Positions 7,841 through 16,089 of a stretch of DNA of 64,000 bases are shown piece after piece. The DNA comes from TC-15 sp034437275 (GTDB lineage Bacteria > Chloroflexota > Anaerolineae > Aggregatilineales > Aggregatilineaceae): assembly GCA_034437275.1 (NCBI GenBank), contig DAOTUD010000044.1, forward strand, positions 1 through 64,000. The letters run 5' to 3'. Made by a program: the position numbers and the translations under genes. How positions within the stretch are numbered: position 1 is the stretch's first letter; each line of letters begins with the position of its first letter. The notes beneath the pieces were generated by a model. That model was not told the origin of the DNA and searched no databases. It saw only the letters and a list, made by a program, of their open reading frames with translations.

Positions 7841-9478
7841 TCATTGTAGAGTTTTGATGATACTTTGCAGCAGTTCCTCGTCCAAAAAGCCGCCTTTTTG
7901 CAGCAAAGCATCGATCTGGCCGCTTAGTCGTTCGCGTTCGCGCGGGGTCAGGTCTTTGGCGGTCAGCACGATGATCGGTATCTGGCTCAGTTCGTCATCG
8001 GCCTTAAGGTGGTCGATCACCTGGAAGCCGTCTGTGCCCGGCATCATGATGTCGGTGATGATCACGTCCGGCCTGGTTTGCCGCACCAGTTCAATGCCGC
8101 TGACGCCGTCGCTGGCGATCTCGACTTCGTGGCCGCGCGCCTGCAAAATCCGCCCGATGAGCCGCGCCGCATCCTTGTTATCCTCGATCACGAGGATGCG
8201 GCTGATGTTGGTATCCACCTGCTGCAAGGCGGACAGCAGCCCTTCCTCGGGGAGGGATACGGTCTTGCCCGCTTTGGAGACGTCCACCTGTCGCGCCCAC
8301 TGATCGCCGAGGATGTGCTTTTCGGCGGGCAGGGTGTGCCCGGAGCAGTTGATCACGACTACGTCGTCCGGCTTGATGATGCCGTTGCGCACCATCTTGA
8401 ACATCCCAGCGAAAGCGACGGCGGTCGCCGGTTCCACCGACAGCCCGTCGACCCGGGCCAGCAGCCGCATGGCCTCGAAGGCTTCGTCGTCGCTGGCGCT
8501 TTCCGCCGCGCCGCCGTGCTGCTGCATCAGCGACCACAGCAGTTCGTAGGCGCGCCCGGGCCGCCCGGTGCTGAGCGTGGCGATCAGGGTTTGCGGGTTT
8601 TCGACCGGCACGGCGATGCGCTGGCCGGCCTGGTAAGCCTCGATCATCGGGGCGCAGCCCTCCGACTGCACGATGCCAATCGACGGGACCTTATCGGCCA
8701 GCCCCAACTTCATCAATTCGCGGAAGCCTTTGGCCACGCCAACCGGCCCCATCCCGCCGCTGACGCCCTGGATGAACCAGTCCGGCGCGCGCCAGCCCAA
8801 ATCTTCGGCAATCTCATAGCCCATCGTCTTCATGCTCTCGATGGCGGCAATTGTCTTGACGCCGCGATCCAAAAACAGGTTTTTGGACTGTGCGAACCGC
8901 GCCGCGACGGTTTTGGTTTCGTCGTAGGTGCCGGTGACCTTGATCACCTCGGCCCCATACAGCGCCGCCTCGCGCATCTTCTCGCCCGGCACCTGGCTGG
9001 TGAGGAACGCCCACAGCTTGATCCCGGCGCGCGCGGCATAGGCCGCATAGGCAATCGCGACATTGCCGGTCGAGGCCACCACCGCCGCATTGACGCCCAT
9101 CTCGCGCAGCACCGAGATCGCGACCGACGCCTGCCGGTCCTTGAACGAGCCGGTCGGCCCCTGGCGCTCGTCCTTGATGTACAGGTTCTTCAAGCCGAGC
9201 ATGACGCCCAGGTTTTCGGCTTTGAGCATCGGCGTGCCGCCTTCGCCCATGCTCAGAATGTGTTTCGAATCGAGCACGGGCAGCAGTTCGTGATAGCGCC
9301 ACACGCCCGGCTTGCGGCGCATCAATGCCTCGACCCAATCGGACTGCCGCAGCGCGTCTAAATCATATTGTGCCTCCAGGATCGACTCGCCACAGCGGGG
9401 ACAGGTCGTATCGCCGCCTTCATAGGCCATCACATGGTGGCAATTCGTACAATGTAGTGCAACGTGTTTCGTGCTCAA
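7841..9478 (-). CDS. Threonine synthase-like PLP enzyme fused to a CheY-like receiver
   Basis: A 545-residue fusion. Residues 1-45 form a zinc ribbon (two CxxC pairs: CTNC, CPRC) as in many threonine synthases. Residues about 50-400 are a fold-type II PLP enzyme with the cofactor lysine Lys113 in GPTGSFKDRQAS and a Gly-rich phosphate loop (GVSGGMGPVG). Residues about 425-545 are a receiver with acidic pair IEDN, phospho-acceptor Asp476 in TDIMMPG and the conserved Thr in VLTAKD. The frame is continuous and the linker (VDVSKAGKTVSLPEE) is short. Start TTG 9478 overlaps the stop of the giant kinase gene by 4 nt (TTGA) and has AGGAG 8 nt upstream. Threonine synthase converts O-phosphohomoserine to threonine; fusion to a receiver implies control by phosphorylation, which I infer. 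Confidence 0.9.
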   Translation of the reverse strand: MSTKHVALHCTNCHHVMAYEGGDTTCPRCGESILEAQYDLDALRQSDWVEALMRRKPGVWRYHELLPVLDSKHILSMGEGGTPMLKAENLGVMLGLKNLYIKDERQGPTGSFKDRQASVAISVLREMGVNAAVVASTGNVAIAYAAYAARAGIKLWAFLTSQVPGEKMREAALYGAEVIKVTGTYDETKTVAARFAQSKNLFLDRGVKTIAAIESMKTMGYEIAEDLGWRAPDWFIQGVSGGMGPVGVAKGFRELMKLGLADKVPSIGIVQSEGCAPMIEAYQAGQRIAVPVENPQTLIATLSTGRPGRAYELLWSLMQQHGGAAESASDDEAFEAMRLLARVDGLSVEPATAVAFAGMFKMVRNGIIKPDDVVVINCSGHTLPAEKHILGDQWARQVDVSKAGKTVSLPEEGLLSALQQVDTNISRILVIEDNKDAARLIGRILQARGHEVEIASDGVSGIELVRQTRPDVIITDIMMPGTDGFQVIDHLKADDELSQIPIIVLTAKDLTPRERERLSGQIDALLQKGGFLDEELLQSIIKTLQ

Positions 9479-12400
9479 GACTCCTGCTCCTGTCCGTTGT
9501 CCAGGTAAGATTCAACTTGGTCAAGCAAATGGTCCTCGTTCACCGCATCTTTGCGGAACACATCAATCGACTCCAACGCGGCGCGCTCGTCGGCATTGAT
9601 GTCTTCCGCCGTCAGGACCAACACCGGGACATCGGCGGTCCGATCGTTGGTGCGCAGGGCGTGCAGGACCTCGAAACCGTCGATCTCCGGCATCCGCAGA
9701 TCGAGGATGACCAGATCGATGCGCTGCGAGCGTTCGAGCAGCTCAAGCGCCTGCTGGCCGGTCGTGGCTTCCATGACCCGGTACTGCGGGCTGGCCGCGA
9801 GCGCATCGCGGAAGACGCGCACGCTTTCGGGTTTATCATCGACCAGCAGAATGCGCTGCCGTTCGGCTTCCGCTTCGGCACGCTGCATGGCGTCCAATAA
9901 CTGATCTTCGGTAAACGGCCTGACCAGATACTCGATAGCCCCCAACTCCAGCCCGCGCTCCTTGTCCGGGTCCATGCTGCACACGATGACCGGCACGTCC
10001 GCCGTTTCCGGCGAGTGGGTCAGCGCCTCCAGCATCGCCCAGCCGTCCTGGTGGGGCAGGTTGACATCCAACAGAATGGCGAGGGGATGGTAGGTCGCGC
10101 TGAGCTGCCTGGCTTCCTCCAGATAGGTCGTGCCGAGAATCTCATAGCTCCCTTTGGCTAGATAGCGGTAGTAGAGATTGAGGACTTTGGGATCGTTTTC
10201 AATGACCAGCACCAACCGCTGCGGCAGCGGCGGAGCGTCATTCTCGGGCAGGCCGGGACTCGACGCGGGCGCGGGCTGCTCCTCCGGCACGCCCGGCGTG
10301 TCGTCCACTTCTACCGGCGAGGTGGGGATCGTCACGCTGAAGGTCGAGCCGACGTTCGGCTCGCTGACCACCCAGATGCGTCCGCCCTGCAGTTCGACCA
10401 GCGACTTGGCCAGCGGCAGCCCCATGCCGGTCCCTTCGACCGAGCGCGTGGTCGAGTTATCGACCTGCTGGAAGGCTTCGAACAACAGGGACATGTCTTT
10501 TTGGGCGATGCCGATGCCGGTGTCCTCCACCGACAACTGGACATATTCCTGCCCGTCTTCCACGATGGGGAAGGCCGAGACAGAAATACTCCCTTCGGTG
10601 GTGAACTTGCTGGCGTTGGACACCAGGTTGAGCAGCACCTGGCGCGTGCGGAATTCATCGCCGTATGCCTGCGGCAGCCGGGGCGTGATGTCCGTCTTCA
10701 ACTCGATCGGTTTGTCACGTGTCAGGCCAACGGCGGTGGACATGACCCCGTTGATCACCTCTTGCAGGTCGAAGTACGCCAACGACAGCTCCATCTTCCC
10801 GGCCTCGATCTTGGCCTGGTCGAGGATGTCATTCACCAGTCCCAGCAGGTGCTTACCGCTTTCGTAGATGGTGGTCAGGTCTTCTTCCTGGTTGCTGGTC
10901 AGCGGACCATCGATCTCCTTGAGCATCACGCGCGAGAAGCCGATGATCGAGTTGAGCGGCGTGCGGAGTTCGTGGCTCATCGCCGCCAGGAAGTTCGTCT
11001 TCAGACGGTCGACCTCCAGCAAGCGCTCGTTGGCCTCTTGCATTTCCTGCAACAGCCGGGAGTTCTGGATGATTGCGCCCAGCGAGCCGCTCAGCGTTTG
11101 CAGCAGCCGCAGATCGTCGTTATCGAAGGCGTGCGCCTGCTCGCTTTCGACCAGCAGCACCCCCACCAGGTCGCTGATCGTCATCAGCGGTACGGCAATC
11201 GCAGCCTGGATGTTTTCGGCATCGGACAGGCGGCGAGGGTCGTTGGACAGGTCGTTGATGATCGTGGCCTCTTTGTGGCGCGCGACCCACCCGAGCAGCC
11301 CGCGATCCACGGAAACCGACGAATACGCGGTGTCTTCGCCGGAGAGGCTGATGCCAGCCCCTTTGCGCAGGTAGTCGCCGCTTTGGTCCGGCAAGAAGAC
11401 GCTCGCCCGTGAAACACCCATCGTCGTTTGCAGCGTTTCGACCACATGCTCCAGCGCTTCGGCCAACTCTGGCGAGGTGGTGGCCGCGGTCGTGACGTTA
11501 AACAGGAACTCCATTTCCTCCGCGCGCTCCTCCGACAGCGCAAACAGGCGCGCGTTGTCAATCGCGGTGGCGACCTGGTCGGCCAGACCGGCCAGGATGC
11601 GCGTGTCCTCCTCGGTAAACGCCCCGGATTGGTTGCTCTGCACGTCCAGCGCGCCCAGGATTTGCCCGCGCGCGATCAGCGGCAGCGCCATCTCCGAGCG
11701 CGTATCCGGCAGGTAGGGGTTGGGCCGGTGGACGAAGCGTGCATCCGCTGTATCCAGCGCGATGACCGGCTCGCCGTTGGCCGTGACCTGCCCGATCACC
11801 GAGTGCGAGCCGACCGGCAGGCTGTGATCGACCGCCAGCAGTTGGCGACCGGCCTCGCCGGTGGACGCGACCAGGTCTGCCTGGGTGTCGTCGTCGCTCA
11901 TCAAGAAGACCTGCGCGTGATCGTACCCGAAGGCGTCGCGGATGAGATCGACCACCTGTGGCAGCAGCGTGTCCATGTCCAGAATGGATGTCACCGCGCG
12001 GCTAACCTCGACCGAGGCCCCAAGCTGGCGCGCACGGCGCTGCATCTGCTGGTACAGCCGCGTGTTTTCCAGCGACACGGCAGCCTGGTCGACCAGCGAC
12101 TGGTATACACGCAGCTCGCTGTCGCCGTGTTCCCAGGGCGTTCCCAGCCCCACCAGCAGCGCCCCCAACGGACGCCCGGCGATCCGCAGCGGGATTACCG
12201 TTGCTGCCCGGATGTTCTGCGCGACCAGCCCGTCGCGCGCCTCGTCGGAGAGTCCCGGCTCGATGGTGACATCGTCGATCGGCCAGACGTCACTGGCGGC
12301 CAGGACGTCGCCGAAAGGCAGCGAGCCAAGCAGGTAGCGGGTGCCGATCGCATTTTGCATAGCGTCGGACTCTTCATAATCCCACCCCGCCACAACCTCG

Positions 12401-15400
12401 ACGGCAGCGTTGGGGGCCTCCCAGCTATCGCCGAGCAAGACGTACAGCATGGCCTGGCTGACCGGCGGCGGCGCGGCATAGCTGATGATAGTTTGCAAGA
12501 TGTCGCCTGCGTCCTCAGCCTCGGCAATCGACCGGCTGGCGTGGTACAGCACGGCGGTATCCTGCAAGGCCGTCTCGGTGCGCAGCAGCAAATGCTGGTT
12601 CTCGATGGTCATAGCTGCCTGATTGGAGAGCGTGGTGAGCAAGCGGCGTTGTTCGGTGGGCAGCTTTCGCTCTTGCTCGAACCCGACCACGATCCAGCCG
12701 TTGACGTGCCCCCGCACACTCAGCGGAAAGCTCATCATGGTGTGCAGGCCGGTGTGCACCAGCAGGTCGGACACGTCGTCCGCCGCGGCGGGGCGGGTGG
12801 CCACCGCCGGCTCCTGGAGCATCAGCGGGATGAACATATCCACATCGTAATCGCCGGTATCGCCGGGCGGGTAGACCGCGACGAGCGCCAGATCGCGCTC
12901 GCCGGGCGAAAAGCCTTCATCCAGGAAGATGAAGGCCCGGTCCGGCACCAGGGTGGAGATTTGCGCTAGCGCCACTTGCAGCAGGTCTTCCATGTTGGTC
13001 GCGCGCGATATCGCGCGGCTGGCCTCGTACAGCATCGTGGTTTCGCGCAGGCTGTCCTGCAGCGCCTGCTCCAGTTCCTGGAGTTCGGTGATGTCCTGGA
13101 ACGCGCCCACCACCGTCCGGATCTCGCCGTCCGCATCGTGGATCGGGGCGGCCTGGGCCAGCAGATTCAGGTCGCGCCCGTCGGGGAGCTGCACGGTCAG
13201 GTCATCGACCAGCACCACCTCGCCGGTACGGGCCGCCTGGTTGAGCGGCCATGCTTCGCGCGGATAGGGTTCGCGGGTGTCGCCCTGCAGCATGGGATAG
13301 GTCTCCGGCTGGCTGACGCCCGGTTTGACATCCGGCCCCAGCAGGTTCCGCAGGCGCTCGTTCGATAGGATCACCTGCCCGGTGTTGTCCATCACCAGCA
13401 CGCCGGTCGGCATGGTATCCAGAATGGTTTGCAGATTTTGGCGCTCGCTTTCGGCCTGGTCGAACAACTGCTGGTTCTGCGTGGCGACTGCGATCTGGCT
13501 GGCCAGTGTGGCGGCCAACTGGATATCGCGTTCGTCGAGGTTGGCTTCGTTCAGCGCGCGCCCAATCTGCATCACCCCGACCACGTCCGGGCCGATCTTG
13601 ACCGGCATAGCGATGTGCTTGCCCCACCGTTCCTGTACGGTCCGTTCTTGGCGGGCCAACACCGGGTGATCGGTCGGGTCGTTGACCAGCACGATCTCGC
13701 CGATGCGTGCCGCTTCGGCCAGGGCGCTCTGGTCGGCCTCGATATCGACGAGCGGCATCAGGTCGGCATCGGAGGCGGTCACCTGCCGCAGCGAGGTGCT
13801 GCCATCGAGCAGCCCGAACCACCAGCGGTCATATTGCCCCGGCCCGGCCACCGCCTCGAACAGGCTTTGCAGCCCGGCCTCATAATCCCCGCCGATCTGG
13901 CTGGCGAGCTGCCCGGCTTCGGCCAACGCACGCGCCCGGCGGGCTTCGGTCTGTGCCTCGTCGAACAGGCGGCGGTTTTCGACCGCAATCGCCAACTGGT
14001 CGGCCAGGGCGCTGGCGAACGAGACATACTCGGCCCCGAAACCACCCGCCTGCTGGCTGCTGCAGACCAATATGCCAAACCAGCGCCCGCCGGCGTTGAG
14101 CGGGGCCAGCACCGCGCTCTGCACGCCGAGTGCAGCGAGCCGGTCATGCAGCGGGTGCTCCGGCGGCATGTCGTGGGGGATGTTGTCGTAGGTGGTGGGG
14201 GCGGTGGGCGACAGCAGGTCATCCTCGGCGTAGCTCATCGACAGCACCGGCAGTTGTTCCCGGTCCGCGACCGGCTGCGCGCCGCCATCCCGGGACCAGA
14301 TATAGACATTTTCCAGATACTGCACCAGCGCCGGGTCCGGCCCGGAGAGCAAAATCTCGACGTGGTCCACGTCCAGCGGCATACTGAGCTGTTCGGTCAC
14401 CAGTTGGTAAATCACGTTCAGGTCGGAGGTGCTGCTGACGGCGCGGGCAGTATCGTACAGCCGCTCGGTTTCGGCCAGCGCGCGCTGTGTCTGGCCGAAC
14501 AGGCGCGCGTTCTCGACTGCCAGCGCGACACGGTCGGCCACCGCTTCGATCAAAATCTGATCGTCGTCGGTCAACTGGCGACCTCCGGGCAGCGCCGTGG
14601 CCAATTTGCCGATGGTCTCGCCACGCACACGGATATCGGCCTCGATCCGCTGGTCTGGCAAGGACGAGATTTTCCCGTCGTCCTCCAGCGGCGCTAATTC
14701 GTGTAGATTGTAGCGGTAGCCCAGGCTGCGCTGCCGGGATTGTTCTTCCACAAACTCCTGCCATGTCGCGCGGGTAAGCTGGCGGTTCAGGTTGTCGATC
14801 TCGCTGACGCGCTGTTCGGTTTCGGCCAGCAAGCGCGCGTTTTCAATCGCAATCGCCAACTGGTCGGCAGCTACCGCGAAGACGCGGATCATCGCCGGGG
14901 TGAACACGTCCGGCTGGATGCTCTGGACATCCAGCGCGCCGATCACACGCTCCTCGATCTGGAGCGGAAGCGCCAGCTCGGCGCGAGTGTCGGGCAGGAT
15001 GGGGTTCGGCTGCCAGGGAACCTCGCCGCGCAGGGTGTCGGACGCATTGACCGGGCGACCGCGTGCCGTCACACGGCCAATCACCGAATCGGAGCCAACT
15101 GCCAGCTTATGCTCCATTGCCAGCAACTGCCGCCCAGCCTCGCCCGTACTTTCGACCAACACCGCGTACTCGCCCAGGTCGTCGATCAGGAATACCTGCG
15201 CGTGGTAGATTTCGTCGAAGCGGCGGCAAAGCTGATCGACCGTTTCGCGCAGCAGCCCCTGGATATTCCGGAACCCGGTCGCCCGCCGCCCAACATCGGC
15301 GGCGATGGCCATATCACGGGCGCGTTCCTGGGCCTGGCGTTCCGACGCATGATACAGTTCTTCTAGTTCGCTGCGGGTCTGGTCAAACTCAGCCGCCAGC

Positions 15401-16083
15401 GCGTTCAGCTCGTCGATCAGTTCCGTAAATTCGCGCGCACCATGTGGTGCCACCCGGGCGGACAAATCCCCGGTGCGGAACTGCCGGATCGCCTCGCGCG
15501 TGCGTTGGGCCGGATGGTAGGCGATGCGCCACGTGTACAGCAGCGTCAGCACAGCGGCTATCCCCACCAGGCCGGCGGTGGCGATGATGGCGTCCTGAGT
15601 ATTCTGATTCACCTCGTCGTCCACCAGGCGCACCGGGGTGCCGATCACCACGTCGTAGGCTTCGGTCGCGGAGAGTGGTAACTGGGTCGTCGTGACGTAC
15701 ACTGCCCCATAGCCGGTGATATCGCGGCGATTGGTCGTGCTCAGCGAGCGGTCGGTCAGGCCCACCTGCTCGCTGGTTTCGCCCTGGTAGGCCGGGTCGG
15801 AATGGGCCAGCACTTGCTCGTCCGGGCCGATCAGGGCAATGAAGGCGACGTTCTCGTTCTGGGCGGCGACCCGTGCGAAGCGTGCTGCTAACGCGGCGGC
15901 GTCCTGCGTCATCACGTCCTGGCGCAGGGTGCCCCCCACCGCCAGATGTTGCCCGCGATAGGCGCGGATCAGGGTGTCGCGTTCATCACGAATCTGGGGC
16001 ACCAGCAAGGCGACAGCCGCCACGATCAACACCACCACCACAAACAAAACAGCCTGTGTTCGAATCCCTAATTTTCGCAGCAT
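9475..16083 (-). CDS. Giant multi-GAF hybrid sensor histidine kinase with two receivers (2202 aa)
   Basis: Order of parts: TM1 (about 10-30), extracellular sensor (about 31-165), TM2 (about 166-188), HAMP (about 190-245), four GAF units (the second divergent), one PAS (about residues 870-1000, LDTMPTGVLVMDNTG), four more GAF units, HisKA with His1704 in MSHELRTPL, HATPase with LVSNASKF, DTGIGI and GTGMGLPLA boxes, REC1 (Asp2006, LLDVNLP) and REC2 (Asp2128, LDLRMPE). GAF1 and GAF7 share long motifs such as STGEAGRQLLA and LPDTR-E-ALPL, showing internal duplication. All kinase and receiver residues look intact. The gene starts 6 nt after the preceding sensor gene and overlaps the next by 4 nt. 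It is the only membrane histidine kinase in the operon and the natural hub for the kinase-less sensors upstream. Confidence 0.92.
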   Translation of the reverse strand: MLRKLGIRTQAVLFVVVVLIVAAVALLVPQIRDERDTLIRAYRGQHLAVGGTLRQDVMTQDAAALAARFARVAAQNENVAFIALIGPDEQVLAHSDPAYQGETSEQVGLTDRSLSTTNRRDITGYGAVYVTTTQLPLSATEAYDVVIGTPVRLVDDEVNQNTQDAIIATAGLVGIAAVLTLLYTWRIAYHPAQRTREAIRQFRTGDLSARVAPHGAREFTELIDELNALAAEFDQTRSELEELYHASERQAQERARDMAIAADVGRRATGFRNIQGLLRETVDQLCRRFDEIYHAQVFLIDDLGEYAVLVESTGEAGRQLLAMEHKLAVGSDSVIGRVTARGRPVNASDTLRGEVPWQPNPILPDTRAELALPLQIEERVIGALDVQSIQPDVFTPAMIRVFAVAADQLAIAIENARLLAETEQRVSEIDNLNRQLTRATWQEFVEEQSRQRSLGYRYNLHELAPLEDDGKISSLPDQRIEADIRVRGETIGKLATALPGGRQLTDDDQILIEAVADRVALAVENARLFGQTQRALAETERLYDTARAVSSTSDLNVIYQLVTEQLSMPLDVDHVEILLSGPDPALVQYLENVYIWSRDGGAQPVADREQLPVLSMSYAEDDLLSPTAPTTYDNIPHDMPPEHPLHDRLAALGVQSAVLAPLNAGGRWFGILVCSSQQAGGFGAEYVSFASALADQLAIAVENRRLFDEAQTEARRARALAEAGQLASQIGGDYEAGLQSLFEAVAGPGQYDRWWFGLLDGSTSLRQVTASDADLMPLVDIEADQSALAEAARIGEIVLVNDPTDHPVLARQERTVQERWGKHIAMPVKIGPDVVGVMQIGRALNEANLDERDIQLAATLASQIAVATQNQQLFDQAESERQNLQTILDTMPTGVLVMDNTGQVILSNERLRNLLGPDVKPGVSQPETYPMLQGDTREPYPREAWPLNQAARTGEVVLVDDLTVQLPDGRDLNLLAQAAPIHDADGEIRTVVGAFQDITELQELEQALQDSLRETTMLYEASRAISRATNMEDLLQVALAQISTLVPDRAFIFLDEGFSPGERDLALVAVYPPGDTGDYDVDMFIPLMLQEPAVATRPAAADDVSDLLVHTGLHTMMSFPLSVRGHVNGWIVVGFEQERKLPTEQRRLLTTLSNQAAMTIENQHLLLRTETALQDTAVLYHASRSIAEAEDAGDILQTIISYAAPPPVSQAMLYVLLGDSWEAPNAAVEVVAGWDYEESDAMQNAIGTRYLLGSLPFGDVLAASDVWPIDDVTIEPGLSDEARDGLVAQNIRAATVIPLRIAGRPLGALLVGLGTPWEHGDSELRVYQSLVDQAAVSLENTRLYQQMQRRARQLGASVEVSRAVTSILDMDTLLPQVVDLIRDAFGYDHAQVFLMSDDDTQADLVASTGEAGRQLLAVDHSLPVGSHSVIGQVTANGEPVIALDTADARFVHRPNPYLPDTRSEMALPLIARGQILGALDVQSNQSGAFTEEDTRILAGLADQVATAIDNARLFALSEERAEEMEFLFNVTTAATTSPELAEALEHVVETLQTTMGVSRASVFLPDQSGDYLRKGAGISLSGEDTAYSSVSVDRGLLGWVARHKEATIINDLSNDPRRLSDAENIQAAIAVPLMTISDLVGVLLVESEQAHAFDNDDLRLLQTLSGSLGAIIQNSRLLQEMQEANERLLEVDRLKTNFLAAMSHELRTPLNSIIGFSRVMLKEIDGPLTSNQEEDLTTIYESGKHLLGLVNDILDQAKIEAGKMELSLAYFDLQEVINGVMSTAVGLTRDKPIELKTDITPRLPQAYGDEFRTRQVLLNLVSNASKFTTEGSISVSAFPIVEDGQEYVQLSVEDTGIGIAQKDMSLLFEAFQQVDNSTTRSVEGTGMGLPLAKSLVELQGGRIWVVSEPNVGSTFSVTIPTSPVEVDDTPGVPEEQPAPASSPGLPENDAPPLPQRLVLVIENDPKVLNLYYRYLAKGSYEILGTTYLEEARQLSATYHPLAILLDVNLPHQDGWAMLEALTHSPETADVPVIVCSMDPDKERGLELGAIEYLVRPFTEDQLLDAMQRAEAEAERQRILLVDDKPESVRVFRDALAASPQYRVMEATTGQQALELLERSQRIDLVILDLRMPEIDGFEVLHALRTNDRTADVPVLVLTAEDINADERAALESIDVFRKDAVNEDHLLDQVESYLDNGQEQES

Positions 16084-16089
16084 ATCGTT

